This document shows, piece by piece, positions 1 through 12,625 of a stretch of DNA of 64,000 nucleotides (its first letter is position 1; the number at the start of each line of letters is the position of its first letter). Under the pieces are notes generated by a model. The model saw nothing but the letters and a program-made list of their open reading frames with translations, had not been told where the DNA came from and searched no databases. The stretch is from Gelatoporia subvermispora B. Lineage: Eukaryota; Basidiomycota; Agaricomycetes; Polyporales; Gelatoporiaceae. The stretch lies in the NCBI GenBank assembly GCA_000320605.2, contig KB445804.1, forward strand, positions 674,895 to 738,894, written 5' to 3'. A program made the position numbers and the translations under genes.

Positions 1-1628
1 GGTCCGGATTATAGAAGCAGCAAGTTGTGCGATACCATTCGTTGCTCCCAGAGATTGCTTATTGGGCGCTGCGGATGTGATGAACATGAAGATGCAGCCT
101 AGACGTACTACTTCAGCTCGCTGCTCTTACTTATGGACAACATCACTCACCGAACGACATGTCCATGATGATGCCGATGAAGAGTTGAACGGCCAGCAGC
201 GTCCACACGAGCGCGGTGATGCCATCCCTCCGAGCGACCATATTGATAATTGGGGGGAGGATGAACAGGGGGATAAACGAGGTCATCCCGGCCATAAACA
301 CTCGCTTCGGGCCCCACCGGTCCACGAATTTTGCGAAGAAGAGTGCCTGGAACGAGCCGTTCATGAGGCCAAACGAGCCCAAGACTGTGCCGATGGTCGC
401 CGGGTTCATTCCCAGGCCACCGAACTCGATCGGAGTAGCCAAGAATAGAGGGAGAAGAGCGAGGTATGCAATGTCAAGCAATGCGAGAGCGCCGTAATTC
501 GCCACCGAGACTAGGACAGGCCTAACAAGCAGAGAGCGAAGACTAGCTGGCTCCTCTGTGGTATCATCTTGGAGAGGACCAGAGGGTATATCGCCCGTAG
601 GGGACGTTGGCGCTTTTTTTCTGCGCTGCACCGTCTAGACGTGGTGTCAACGAATGCGATCAGTGAGTTGGCATTTGACATACCTCTTTGAGAAAAACGG
701 CGACGATGACGAATGTAAGCGCGGAAAATGCTGACGATGCAGCGCAAGGGAGGAAATACGGATACTTAATCCAGAACTCGCTTGTGAACAAGTTCGGCCA
801 GCGATCGTGCGGTTTTGCAAGTTGGCCGCCAATGAATGGGCTGTCGCGAATGAGCCAAGTATGATTCAAAGCCATTCAACAGACGCTCACCCCACTGTTG
901 CACCGACAGACCACACGACTGGCATGAGGGCGAAACCTTGCGCCATATTACTCGAATCGGTGAGCTCTGTGGATAATGGTCAGGCACACGCCGCCATCTA
1001 TCACACAAACTCACCTCCTATCATACTTTTGATCACTCCTATGTTCCCGTTCATGACTCCTACAATGCATCGACTAGTAAAATGTGAGTACCGAGGAATA
1101 TTGACCCCTAGGATGCTCACAGACCTGATGACCAAACCCAAGAAAGTCTTTGCTAGACCGAAGAAGAGCATGGATATACATAGTCCCCCGACGCCAGTGA
1201 GAAGGACAGGCTTCCGACCAATGTAATCAGACGCTCGCGACCATTGGAGGACGAAAAGGGCCTCAGTCGCAAAGAAAAGGGATTGCTGAAAACGCGATTA
1301 GCCTTTTCACGTGCTAATACTATATAACGCTCACAATGAGTCCGGCATAGTATCCGACCTTCCGTTCATCGCCTCCCGTTATATCCAGTTCACTGATGAG
1401 CTGCAACGGCGCGCATAAGCAGCATTTCAGTGACTGGCATATAAGACATACCTGGTTGATGAAAGGATATATGCAATGTGAAGTGATAGGCTCCGCCAGC
1501 TGCAAGACCATCAGAATGGATAGCTGGGTCGTCGGCAGAGGTGTAGGCTTCTTGGCCCTTTTGTCTTGAGGCCTCGACAGCAAAGCAGTCTCCTCGTCGG
1601 CGTCGGCGTATTCATCTTGGTGAGACAT
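1..1628 (-). CDS. MFS transporter, DHA1/ZIFL-like (3' end outside window)
   Basis: This is a major facilitator superfamily multidrug or metabolite antiporter of the plasma or vacuolar membrane. The start is taken at 1628 (MSHQDEYADADEETALL), a hydrophilic acidic N-terminus followed by the first membrane segment. An exon near 1080-1290 holds the loop 2-3 motif DYIGRKPVLL, the MFS signature, followed by a glycine-rich hydrophobic helix. Further helices lie at about 660-850 and 143-631; the latter carries a long cytoplasmic central loop and a second RWGPKRVF loop in the C-terminal half. Exons are separated by short introns. Bases 1-115 still read as coding (NGIAQLAASIIR, typical of the late helices), so the C-terminus lies beyond the left edge. 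Substrate cannot be inferred. The family assignment is firm; the ZIFL/YCR023C-type subclass is an inference from overall pattern. Confidence 0.85.
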
Positions 1629-2914
1629 ACTACGAAGGCAGAGATATGTCGTGAGGCGTCAACGCAGGCTGAGGGTGGAGCTGGTCGGTGCCAGGAGGAA
1701 GCTCGCTGAATTGAGTGTGGCGACTGTACTTTTATACGTCTGTCTGATTTCAGGGACTGTCTTCTAGATTCATTATGGACGTCTACGGATAAGAGACGAT
1801 CCGAGCGAATTGCATAACTCGGAGACCGCTCCCGTCGTTGGGTTTGACTCGATGGTGGCCTCTTTGATCCGGCGCTTCCTGTAGCGTATCTGGCGTTGTT
1901 CCTGATCTGCTCTATGAAGTAGTCTGGTGGTGTATTATAGGATATTCTTCAAGTCTAGGTGGATGTCCACCCATGCTGGGAGAGGAGTAAGTCAGTCGTG
2001 GGTAGCCAAAACTGTCACGCGTGGGCCGTGTACAGTCCCATGGCTAAGCTCGAGACGGTTCGGACGTCCGACTCTACACGTATCTATTGACAGACTTCGA
2101 AAGAAGATCTGGTAATGTCGGGATGCGTCCAAAATCTAGCGTGCTATTCTGTTAGAAGTATCACCCTGGGTTGCATGACCAAAAATCAGACGAAGGTGTC
2201 TGCATGTACGTATATTCTCAGCGACTCGGATACTGTATTGGCCTATCTGACTATCGAGCGCTGGTCGTTTGGCGCCGTGGAAATTCTACCGAGGTGAATG
2301 CTGGCGCTGTTGAACAAGTCAAATGCTTGTAGTTGAGAATGTTGCTGGAAACAGCGAGAGAGTGGTCTGGCTCTCGAAGACATGTACAGGTCGAACAGCT
2401 GAGCCAGAACTCGGCTTAAACACTTGCGCTGTCATGCACGCATTCCAAATCAGAAAAGTAGTAGTGTACGGTCGAAATCACCGGAGACAATCGCAGGAAG
2501 TTATACCGAGGAAAGTACTGGGGCACTGAGAGCTAGTTACGAAGCTGGAAGGCGAAACTCAGAGGGAGAGGCCCTAAAGGTTGGAAAGAGCATCCGAGTT
2601 AGGTGGAAACTCTCACGGATCACGTGGATGTAACTGGGCGCCCTTGGTGGTGGCGGCGGTTCGAACTTCAGACGCGTCGACTTGAGTTCATTTGTCTGAC
2701 TCAACAAAATAAAAACCTGTTGCTCAGATCTCTCCATGGTGCATGCCACTCATCTTCAACGGAGCGTTCTTGCAATAGGGTAGTTGAGCACTCGACCGCT
2801 TTCTTGGTGTTCACCACCCCTCTGCATTTGATTCGGCGACTCTATGCTCTACTCCTCACAGAACCCCTCACAGAACCCCTTATAACAGTCCGACGTGCGC
2901 GGTGACTCTCCGCG
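1629..2914. other. Divergent intergenic region, MFS transporter / RAD2
   Basis: No gene is recognised. Only short open frames without family patterns occur. It should hold both promoters. A GACGCGTC palindrome lies at 2671-2678. A perfect 12-bp direct duplication (cctcacagaacc, 2854-2865 and 2866-2877) sits just before the RAD2 start. Confidence 0.6.
2671..2678. promoter_or_regulatory. GACGCGTC palindrome upstream of RAD2
   Basis: A perfect 8-bp palindrome containing ACGCGT, about 237 bases before the RAD2 start codon. It is one of six copies in the window, all upstream of genes. ACGCGT is the yeast MCB core bound by MBF; a role here is inference. Confidence 0.4.
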
Positions 2915-5900
2915 ATGGGTGTCAAGTCTCTGTGGTCCCTTTTGGACCCAGTTGGAAGACCAGTCTTGTACGTTCTTTGATCCTTACCTACGTACTCGCC
3001 GTCTTCATGTGACTTTTGACAGGCTCGAAACGATGGAAGGGAAGGCTATGGCCATCGATTCTAGTATCTGGATTTACCAGTTCCAGGCGACAATGCGCGA
3101 CAAAGAAGGCCGCGGGCTTGTGAATGCACACGTACTCGGCTTCCTCAGGCGAATTTCCAAACTTCTCTTCTATGGCATCAAGCCCGTATTTGTATTCGAT
3201 GGCGGGGCACCTGCATTGAAGCGATCGACCATCGTAAGTTTTATGTCTTCGTGAAAAATGGCACGTCTCTGACAGGAAGCCAGGCCGAGCGCAAATCTAA
3301 GAAGAGCGGAGCCGCTGCTAGCCATGCGAAGGTGGCGGAGAGGCTACTTGCTGCCCAGATGCGGAGGGAGGCACTCAATCACGCTCAGAAGTCGTCAGTG
3401 ATCTCTGTGTCCTTCCCTGACGGACCTCACACTGATATACGCACAGTTTGGAGTCTTCGAGAGGCAAAGGCAAGGGCAAAGTACCGACGGGCCCAGTTGT
3501 CCTGGATGAGAACACTGTGTATCTTGAGGATATTGATAACAGTATTCCCAAGACTCCGTCAAAGAAGAAGACGGAGGAGGCCCCCAAATCTCCCCCGTCA
3601 TCCAAGAAGAAATCTCGTTGGCATGATCACGACCCCTACAAACTGCCAGAGGTTGACATGGAAGAGGCGATAGCGAAGGCGACAAGATCAGTTGCTCCTG
3701 ATCCACGACTGGCTACAGAAGACGAACTGCGTGCCTTCATTGAGGAAATGCGCCCTGAGGACTTTGATGTCTCCTCTCCCGCGTTCCGTGAGCTGCCCAC
3801 TGAGGTGCAATATGAAATCATCGGAGACCTGCGACTGAAGTCTCGTCAAACCTCCTATAAGCGGCTGCAAAATATGCTCCGAAAAGCCAAGACGCCGCTT
3901 GACTTCTCGAAGGAACAGATAAAAAACCTCAAGCAGCGCAACGCTTTGACCCAACAACTTCTGGTCACAACTGACAGCATTGGTAAAGCCAACGTGACAA
4001 TACCGATCAGAATCGCGAGTGAACGTAACAAAGAATATGTACTCATCAAGAACGATGATGGCGAAGGTGGCTGGGTGCTGGGCATCCGGGACCACGGCAC
4101 ACGTGCGAAGCCAATTGAGATCGATCAGACTAGCGACGTAGAGAAGGTGGAGGACGATAGCGACGCCGAAATGCAGGAAGTAGCCATGTGTGTGGAATTA
4201 CACTACTGTCGCATGCATATCGCTGACCGGGCCTTTCGCATAGTCCTGAGGCTGTCCCATACGACCCGGACTTGCGAGCCCATCGACGAAATCAAGCTCT
4301 GTCTGCTCTGGCAGAGAGATATTCGCCGAAGAAACTCGCACCATTGAGTACAAAGCCAAGAAAGAAGCCGTCCAAGCCGCTATTTGATCTAGATGAAGAA
4401 GAAAAACTTGATGCAGATGTAGAGGAAGGTGGTCTTGAATACGATCCTGAACTATCTCAGGCCATCCAAGAGTCTCTAGAGTTGCAAGAAGAGAATTACC
4501 TCCGCCAAGCCCTTGAAGCCTCGAGGGCTGCTTACACAGACCCTCGGAAACATATGCAAACTTCTGACGGGGCGTCATCATCCACGCAAACGCTGGATCT
4601 TGTTCGATCCACTACTCCAGAATACCTCCCTGATGCGTCTCGTAATAACCGAATCTCAGATGATGAGGACATGTACACCTCTCCCACCAGATTAGAGACG
4701 GCATTGTCGATTGGAGGCGCAGGTCCGTCCAGAAGACCGTTGCAGGTGCGGACCTCTCCACAGAATACAATGTCGTCATGCCCCATTAGCCCGATATTCG
4801 GCGTACCTTCTCTGCTTCTACCCACAATGACATCTGAACCTGCACCTGTGGAGAACACAGTGCAGACGACTGATTCAGAAGATGATATGGAAGAAATTCC
4901 TGTTTCAGCCCCTACCGGTTCGTTGTCTCCTGACGATGACCTGACCAAGCAACCTTCCCCGCCAATCTCGGAGGATGCAGAGCCTGCCGTTGCACAACCC
5001 GAACAATTGACGATTTCGGATTCTGATGAAGATATGGAAGAGGTACTTCCTGTACAAACACCGACAAAGGTAGCACCGCTGCGAGCAGTCCGCCTTCAGA
5101 CACCCATTCCGGATGGCACTGCTTCGGCTCCGCCTTCCACGCCTGAGAATACACCCGCTTTACCTGTCTCTCTTCAGAATCAGCCGTTCTCTATCTCGAG
5201 TCAGCCGTCATCGGAACCAAGTCTGGCTCATGAGTTCGATGCTTCACCAGAGACCTCGCCACCTGTCAAGCCCCGTCCGAGCAAGACTACCACAGCAGAT
5301 GTCTCTGATGCTGAGGAAGATGCTGAACCTCGCTCCTCATCACCTTTCGCTGAGCCCACAGGCGAGGGGCCTTCGGCAGATGCTGTCCCGGATGACTGGG
5401 ACGCTGCGCAAGAGATGAATCCGCAGGTAGAGGAGGGCGAGTTCGCCCGATTCCTCTCGCAGGTCAAGGGGAAGGACATCGAAGCCGTGCAGCGCGAAAT
5501 TGACGAGGAAATCCGTGCGCTCAACCAGCAGAAGAAGGCTGCTATGCGTGATTCCGAGGACGTCACGCAGCAGATGGTGTCGCAGATCATGGTATGTCCG
5601 TCCTTATCGTGTAATTCTTTCACTTTATTGAGATGTCTTTAGGTCATGTTACGTCTTTTCGGGATTCCCTACATCACGGCTCCTATGGAGGCTGAGGCTC
5701 AGTGCGCGGAGCTACTCACTCTCGGTCTGGTCGACGGCATCATCACCGACGACTCCGATGTGTTCCTCTTCGGTGGTCAGCGAGTCCTTAAGAACATGTT
5801 CAACCAGTCGAAGACTGTCGAGTGCTACCTGCTCCCCGATCTCGACCGGGAGCTGGGCCTGGATCGCGACAAGTTGATTCGGCTAGCATACCTATTGGGC

Positions 5901-6996
5901 AGTGACTATACCGAAGGGCTTCCAGGCGTCGGTCCGGTTGTGGCCATGGAACTTCTGACGGAGTTCCCTGGCTTGGACGGGTTGCACAAGTTCAAGGATT
6001 GGTGGCAGAGGGTTCAAAGCGGAAGGGACAGCGAGGCAGATAACAAGAGCAAATTCCGGAGACGTTTTGTGAGTACAATCCTCGGAACTCCTACTACATC
6101 TCTCATATTCGTGCTCCAGAAAAAGCGCTTCAAAGAGTTGTATCTTTCGAGCGATTGGCCAAATCCTGCAGTCGTGAGCTGAACAGTTGACGCGGATCAG
6201 CTCTTGTCTAACCGCTTCTTCCAGAGGGACGCCTATTATCACCCCACCGTCGATCATTCCGAAGAGCCATTCAAGTGGGGACTGCCCGATCTGGACGCAC
6301 TCCGCGAGTATGTAGTTTGTACACATCGAAGGTGTTTAAACTAACCTAGGCCCTTCAAAGATACTTCAATGCAGAACTCGGATGGCAGCAGGGCAAAGTG
6401 GATGACCTCTTGCTGCCCGTCATTCGCAAGATGGGAAAACGAGGACAGGTATGACCTCGACCTCGTGTCTCTCTGTCTCCCAGGATCTGACGTTCTTTCA
6501 GAGCTCTGCAGTGAACAGGCAGGGAAATTTGAACAGCTTCTTCGACCTGCCCATCGGAGGCGAGAGCCATGCCCCACGCAAGCGCCAGGCCTACGCGAGC
6601 AAGCGCCTCCAGCAAGTTGTGTCGGACTTCCGCAAGGAGCAAGCGAAAGCTCGCTCGAGGGAGTCCTCGGCAAGCGCTTCTGGCCAAGACGCTTCCCCGG
6701 ATCCTGACGAAGAGGAAGCGGCTAGACCCAACAAGAAGAGGAAGACAACGGCAGGAAGAGGCAGAACGGCAACTCGCGGGACAGCCAGAAAGCCAACGAG
6801 AGGTCGGACAAGGAAGGCTACTGCCACACCAAAGGAACTTGCTGAGCCAAATGATGACGATGGTTTAGCGAACGAGGGGTCGCAGAACCTAGACATGCCT
6901 TCTCAACCAGAGACCACTGCAATACGCCGCCCACGACCAAGACCTGTGGGAAAGGCAGCCGCCGCTCGTGCAGATGACGATGAATATGTACCATGA
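2915..6996 (+). CDS. RAD2: DNA repair endonuclease Rad2/XPG
   Basis: Structure-specific 5'-flap type endonuclease of nucleotide excision repair that makes the 3' incision around bulky lesions, acting in the nucleus. The start at 2915 gives MGVKSLWSLLDPVGRP, the conserved N-terminal XPG block, whose N-domain continues with AIDSSIWIYQF and VFVFDGGAP. A long acidic, disordered spacer follows (about 3450-5500), as in true XPG and unlike the short FEN1 or Exo1. The I-domain lies at about 5644-6069, with ITAPMEAEAQCAEL, GIITDDSDVFLFG and the helix-hairpin-helix LLGSDYTEGLPGVGP, so the acidic metal ligands are present. The C-terminal tail is basic, with repeated KKRK and RGR(T/K) stretches suited to nuclear import and DNA contact. 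About nine exons give roughly 1,200 residues, normal for the family. Example introns are 3234-3282 and 5592-5643. The stop is at 6994-6996. Confidence 0.95.
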
Positions 6997-7155
6997 CGAT
7001 ACTTTACTCTGACTGAGGTTCGAACGTTCCGTTACTATACCTGTAATATTCCGTGTAGCACCTGTTCCCTGCTTAATCTGAGACGAGCCGAGTAGCACTC
7101 GTGATGAGTTCAGTCTGGCGCATGGGTAACCAAAGATCTTTGCGAGATTGTACAT

Positions 7156-7720
7156 CTATTCCTCGTCCTCGTCATCTGCAACCCGGGCCTGCGAATAGAT
7201 GAGGCATAGCAAGAGCAAGCACATAGGGAGGACGGACCTGGTTGACACCTCCCATCTCCTCCTTCAGACCATTGTAGGGATACTCGCGCGGTACAGCGGG
7301 CCTCTCAGGAATCAGCGCGTAGTTGACGAACAGACCGAATGACACGAAGCCTGCGAACGCGAGAGCAAAGTGGCGGAGGGCAGTTGGAGGCTCTACGACG
7401 GGAACGTCCGGACCCCACATTGACAACACGTCTTCCACTTCGTGCAGCTATACGTGCTGTTAATCTCGGTGCATGAAATCACAACATTGATTGCGTACAG
7501 TGTCGCCAAAGTTACGACGCATTTGTGGGTCCTCCCATCCTCGCGCAGGACCGCGCTGCCTCGAGACGTAGGGCAGCTGAGGGTAACCCGCGAGTTGAGG
7601 GTCAGCCTCCTCCCGGAAAGGGATGGGCACGCTGTATGACCGGATAGCAGGGATGGCGCGCCTGGCCTGGATGGCCGCACGCACGCCCGAAGTACGGGCA
7701 AGAGAGGTGGCTGAAATCAT
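7156..7720 (-). CDS. NDUFB8: NADH:ubiquinone oxidoreductase subunit NDUFB8 (ASHI)
   Basis: Accessory subunit of the membrane arm of mitochondrial respiratory complex I. The start at 7720 opens a basic, serine-rich presequence (MISATSLARTSGVRAAIQAR) suitable for mitochondrial import. It is followed by GYPQLPYVSRQRGPARGWED and, in exon 2, a single membrane helix (about FALAFAGFVSFGLFVNYAL). The matrix-side motif PREYPYNGLKEEMGG matches the conserved YPYNNL block of the family. Three exons are joined by introns near 7441-7492 and 7191-7239; the last exon encodes only ARVADDEDEE before the stop at 7156-7158. The length of about 150 residues is normal. It is divergently transcribed from the methyltransferase gene and convergent with RAD2. 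Confidence 0.88.
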
Positions 7721-8052
7721 GACGGTGGAGAACAGACACGCTCGCGTCCGGGCAGGTAGGTTATCTGGGGGATATCCGGAATATTATGTACGACAAGGAG
7801 TTACCAACACAAACCCTAAGAAACCCTCCCAACGTGGAGGTGTCGGGATGGCTTGTTGCCGCGACAGATCGCGGGCATGCTGGCATGGAGATCTGGAACG
7901 TAATTTGTTGGCGGACGAATCTGGACAGCATATCCGCCCTGACTCTGCTGCCACTCTCCATGGTCTGCAGCCTTCTATTGCCGCGGTTCTGAGTCCTTCG
8001 GCTGTCGACTGACGCGTCACGACACGCGAGCTTCCCGAGCTGAAGTAACAGG
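7721..8052. other. Bidirectional promoter region NDUFB8 / methyltransferase
   Basis: A gap of 332 bases between two divergent start codons. No gene was seen. A GACGCGTC palindrome at 8011-8018 is the only clear motif. Confidence 0.5.
8011..8018. promoter_or_regulatory. GACGCGTC palindrome in shared promoter
   Basis: Perfect 8-bp palindrome about 35 bases before the methyltransferase start and about 290 bases before NDUFB8. One of six copies in the window. Function is inferred only. Confidence 0.4.
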
Positions 8053-9833
8053 ATGACGTTTGTTCAAGCAGGGTTTAGTAAAGATGTTCAAGAGGAACTC
8101 GTCGAGAACACGGCCAGACAGCGGAAGCGGTCGATCAGCTCCGTTCCCTATCCGGTAAGATACAGTAAGGACTTATTAGTATTGTGAGTCTTTTGAAAAG
8201 CCTCCATCATGGCACTCGAGAGGGCACGGGTCGCTCAGAAGGTGTCATATGCAGCGATAATTGGAACAACATGTTTCTCAACAGTCTCTGCCGTGGTTTG
8301 ACTGTCCATCAGTTCCAGTCCCAACCTATCAAGGTTCTGGACCTTGGATGCGGGGCTGGCTTTTGGGTCATAGAAGCCGCGAAGGCGTGGCCAGTGAGTC
8401 ATTATATCTCCTGAAGATATACATATTACATACTCAGCTGTCATGCAGTACAGCACCTTCGTAGGATTTGATATCTTACGAATTCAACCCGAACTGAGCA
8501 AGTCTTCTGAAATCGCGGATGCGTCAGGTGACATCTCCTCTCGCATTACCTGGACGCAGGGAAACTTGTGCGTGATCGATGATCCGCTATACTTAGTGTG
8601 CAAAAATAACTCACTGTCCGCATCGAAGTCTGGAAGCTCTACCATATCCTGACTGTCAGTTCGACTTCGTTCGAATATGCTGCATAGGTCTCGGCGTACC
8701 CGAAAGCGAATGGCCGCACTTGCTAGAGGTATAGTATCCCCCCTTCTGCCCTTCACGTCATTCACTCACCTATTTGATCCAGGAGGTCGCACGTGTAATG
8801 CAACCTGGTGCTGTCCTTGAGGTAATTGAGGAGGACTTAATATTTCCCTACACCCAAATACCCCTAGCAAAAGACCACTCTTTCTCGTTACGTACCGATG
8901 TGAAATCCGACCCTGCCCTACCAAGCAGTGCCTCGAAGAGCAGTCTATCGTCGTCGTACTCCTCTTCATCGTCATCGAACCGACCCACACTTGGCCTTTT
9001 ACCGTTCCCAACAACATCTACGAGTGCTGCCTCCACCCAGCGATCTGTCCGGGATGACTTTGTCGAGCTACTTGACCCCCGTGACCACTCACGCCTGTAT
9101 GATGCTTGGGAGGCAATGCTCCACCGTCGCTTCTTGAACGAGAAGTTACTTTCGGTCCTTCCGTTCTATCTATCTTCTTCCTTCGATGATATCCAGTCGC
9201 ACCCGACACTGCGGGTGCTGCTCCCCCCGAACTCCCGGCTAGACTTGGACAGCGAGATTGGTGGCACCTTCCACCACATGAATTTTGACCTTTCAGCGCT
9301 GTTTCTTGAGCTCCAGGACCACAATGGCCGACAGTCGGAATCGCGGACAGACGGATCCTCCCTACGATCGGCGCAGTCGGCCGGAGCCACAACTTCCGCC
9401 CTAGCATCTCTACATTTAGCACGGACAGTTCAAATTGTACGCGGATGCAAGGAGAAGATGTGGGAAGTCTACCAAGCGGTGGCCGCCAGCAATCCGAACG
9501 ATCAACCCTTGAGCCGGAGCTACTTGTATGAACAATTCAATGCCGAATGGACAAACTGGGAGAGGTCTGTTCCTTTTGTCGCGTATACGGGAGATTATTC
9601 ACGCCATCGGTGTGTTGTACAGCGATATGAAGGACCGGATGGCAATGCATGCGATTCTGCAAGAGTCATTCGCATGGGTACCCCCAAGCGACAGTAGCGG
9701 CGGACCCGACTGGAAAGCATGGCGAGAGCGTGCTGGAGATCTGGAGACATCCGAGATAGACTCAGAGTCTGGCCTGAGTGATCTTTGTAGATCATTGCGG
9801 GCATTTGTGGCCCGCAAACCCCTGCACACCTGA
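8053..9833 (+). CDS. Class I SAM-dependent methyltransferase (fungal)
   Basis: Predicted S-adenosylmethionine methyltransferase; substrate unknown. Motif I is VLDLGCGAGFWVIEAA (exon from 8255). It is followed by VGFDI in the post-I position, GNFLEALPYPDCQFDFVRI across the 8569-8631 intron, and a post-II block (EVARVMQPGAVLEVIEEDLIF). Exon 1 (8053-8183) ends in the PYPVRYSKDLL block seen ahead of motif I in this basidiomycete family; the donor at 8184 is the one that keeps the frame. The C-terminal half (about 8880-9833) has a Ser-rich insertion and a helical region with no known motif. The protein is about 460 residues. The family is expanded in polypores and often annotated only as a methyltransferase domain protein. 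Six or so exons; stop at 9831-9833. Confidence 0.85.
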
Positions 9834-10166
9834 TACCTCACATATTTATGGTTCCCCGCTCGCGCACGAGCACTGTAGCTTCAACCGGCCGCCAGGACGC
9901 GCCGTACCGGTGGATTATATGTCATAACTCTTTCGTTCATAGGATTTCGTTCAATTTGTATGCGCCGACGTTATCTAGAGCAAGTTTGCCCGTTTATTGA
10001 ATGGTGCACGCGATAACAAAAGCTAGAGGATCTTATCTTATCTTATCAGCAAAGATTTACAGCGCAGGCACCCGGATGAGGCTTTGCCTCGCGACTTGGG
10101 TCCTCGTGCTTGCCACTTTCGACTGTCTCTCTTCATTGTACCCATCCACCATATCACTGTAGCGCT
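9834..10166. other. Intergenic region upstream of PA2G4 homologue
   Basis: A stretch of 333 bases with no gene. It carries three abutting TTATC (GATAA) motifs at 10033-10047. Otherwise nothing was seen. Confidence 0.5.
10033..10047. promoter_or_regulatory. Triple TTATC (GATAA) motif
   Basis: Three head-to-tail TTATC pentamers about 120 bases before the PA2G4-like start codon. On the minus strand each reads GATAA, the core of GATA-factor sites. Regulation by a GATA factor is inference. Confidence 0.35.
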
Positions 10167-11682
10167 ATGTCTGAACCCACCCAACCCACTGAGGAGTCGA
10201 CCGCCCAGGTCGATTTCACCAAGTACAAGGTGCATAGTCGTTCGCCTCGTTGCCGCGCTCAAACGCCGGAACTCAGAAAATTGACTGTAGACTGCCGCGG
10301 ACATCACCAACAATGTCATGAAAAAACTGGTCGAGATGTCCGTGGAGGGCGCGAAAGTCATTGACATTTGCGTCGAGGGTGACAAGCTCATCGAGCAGGG
10401 CACTGGTGCCGTGTACAACAAGTCGGTTAAGGGTGTGAAGGTCCCCAAGGGTGCGTTCCTGACGTACTACGGCGACGGCGGCAGATCATGACCTCGGGTC
10501 GCTCGTTTAAATAGGCCTTGCATTCCCTACCTCTGTCTCCGTCAACAATGCCGTCGCGCACTTCTCTCCCCTCGCTTCGGATCCCTCATCATCGCAAACA
10601 CTCGCGAAAGGCGACGTCGTCAAGCTCCACGTCGGAGCGCACATCGATGGCTTCGCAGCGATCAGCGCCGAGACTGTCGTCGTCGGTGCATCCGAGCAGG
10701 AGCCCGTAACTGGCAGGCGCGCGGACGTCATCAAGGCTGCGTGGACAGCTGCCGAGGTCGCGATGCGCCTCGTGAAGGTCGGAAACAAGAACTGGGCTGT
10801 CACAGAGGCTGTCAGCAAGGTTGCGGCCGCATTCGACTGCAAGCCTGTCGAAGGTAGCTTCAGCTTTTGTTTCCGTACGATCCTAGGAATGACGTCCTGC
10901 GTGCAGGCATGCTCTCTTGCCAGCAGTCGCAGAACGTCATCGACGGCAAGAAGCGCATTATCTTGAACCCGGTATGTTATATACAACATCTCGACTAATC
11001 CTGGCTCATGTTCGTGCAGTCTGAGGCGCAGAAGAAGGAGTTCGAGGCCATTACGTTCGCCGAGAACGAGGTGTATGGCATTGACATTTTGATCTCATCC
11101 GGGGAGGACGGCAAGGTGCGTTATAATTTCCTTTGAGTTGGAGACCATCATTGACATGAAAATAGGCTCGTCTGGAGGAGTCGCGGACGACGATCTACCA
11201 GAAAGAGTCCACTGTGACCTACCAGCTGAAGATGAAGACGTCGCGTGCCGTCTTCTCAGAGGTACAAAAGAAGGCGGGAGCCTTCCCCTTCAACATTCGC
11301 TGCCTCGAGGACGAGAAGAGGGCGCGTCTAGGGCTCCAGGAGGCTGTTCAGCACGGGTTGGTCAAGCCTTACGAGGTCATGTACGTAAATTACACCTCTG
11401 CTCTTCGTCCCCCGTGTCTAACACGTTGCATAAAGTTACACCCCCCAGAACACCTTTGTTGCGGGCTTCCACTTCACTATCGCGCTGCTGCCCGCTGGTC
11501 CGGCGCTGATTACTCAGGCCCCCATCTGGTTCAAGCCTGAGCTGGTCAAGTCGGAGAAGGAGCTGGAGGACCCTGAGCTCAAGGAGCTTCTGACGAAGAA
11601 GCTCCGTGAGGACAAGAAGAGCAAAAAGAAGAAGGCGAAGGCTGAGGGTAGCGAGGAGACGGCGCCGGCGGCAGAGCAGTAG
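10167..11682 (+). CDS. PA2G4: PA2G4/EBP1-like protein (MAP-fold, ribosome associated)
   Basis: Homologue of proliferation-associated protein 2G4 (EBP1; fission yeast Cdb4), a methionine-aminopeptidase-fold protein without peptidase activity that associates with ribosomes and rRNA. The start MSEPTQPTEESTAQVDFTKY is at 10167. After an intron comes the fold's N-terminal helix (ADITNNVMKKLVEMSVEGAK), then IDICVEGDKLIEQGTG. The core blocks are FPTSVSVNNAVAHFSP, GDVVKLHVGAHIDGFAA and NPSEAQKKEFEAITFAENEVYGIDILIS. The C-terminus is the typical Lys-rich tail (KKLREDKKSKKKKAKAEG). At least six introns; about 390 residues, normal for the family. The stop TAG is at 11680-11682. It could only be confused with active type 2 methionine aminopeptidase, but the N-terminus and lysine tail favour PA2G4. 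Confidence 0.92.
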
Positions 11683-12625
11683 AAACAACTCCGTAACAAT
11701 TTGCTGGGGACGATTGAGGATTGAGGACGATTTAGCAGCCCAGATAACAAGGCAAATGTTCAACTATGATGGATTGCGTTCGGCGTCCACTCCAAACTCT
11801 CCTATTGTACGGACTACCAGATCCACGTTCTCGAGGAAAGCGTTTAGAGTCAGACGGCTCAGTCTGACTGTCAGGGTTCTGAATGTTCTGCATGCACGTT
11901 GAATAGACGGATAGGATTGTAAGTCACTGCAGCTTACGCTACGAGTTCGTTTCCCTCAACAATCAACTGTCTCTCAACGGCTTGAGGCTGCAGCTCTTTA
12001 TCGACCTCGATCACTTGTTTGGTGATTGTTGCGTGCTGTGCAGATGCAAACGGTATCCGCGCAGTACTGCCAGATCATCTTAAACAATATTCTTGTTCGG
12101 GGTAGTGGATGGAGTCTCACATCGTGTGCCATTGAGACTGGGGGTCGACGGACATGACGGTCAAGACCGAAAAGCAGGAGCGTGATGTTCAGCCACCGAC
12201 GCGACGTCTCAGCCACTTTCCATTCCGGTTTGTAAGTTCGCTCCGGATAGTACCGCACCTTCAGAGTCTCAGACGGTCCTGAACCCACTAACTGACTCTC
12301 TTCAAGTTCGCATGGAAACGATGGTCTATGATCTTCGATGTGTTATCGCTGGCGCTCCTCACACTTCTAATTGAAATCTCGCGGGAAACAACTAAACTCG
12401 TATACTGTTTATAGCTTTTGAACCGGCCCAAGGCATGCAGCTCGGGTCCAGTTTCAGGCAGACTGTGATCTAATGAATCCAGTGACCATGTCCAAGTCAG
12501 GATCTGCCACGTTTCCGCCAAGTGGAGATGCCGTCCGTTGATTTCATTGAACCTTGAACACGTGTAGGATTTATTATTTCTTCACGGCAATTCGCTGTAA
12601 AGCGCTTGAAGTACCCATTTCCCCC
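11683..12625. other. Intergenic region
   Basis: A gap of 943 bases between two plus-strand genes. Several small open frames occur on both strands, but none shows a family pattern or a convincing exon chain. The right part should hold the promoter of the APH-like gene. Confidence 0.5.

Noticed and set aside
2600..2680. Possible tRNA (GGTTCGAAC resembling a B box)
   Set aside because: No A box at the right distance and no cloverleaf stems. Similar GGTTCGAAC strings at 7020 and 24451 also lack tRNA structure.
11998..12521. Two minus-strand frames upstream of the APH-like gene
   Set aside because: They start at non-ATG codons, do not join by convincing splice sites and match no family.
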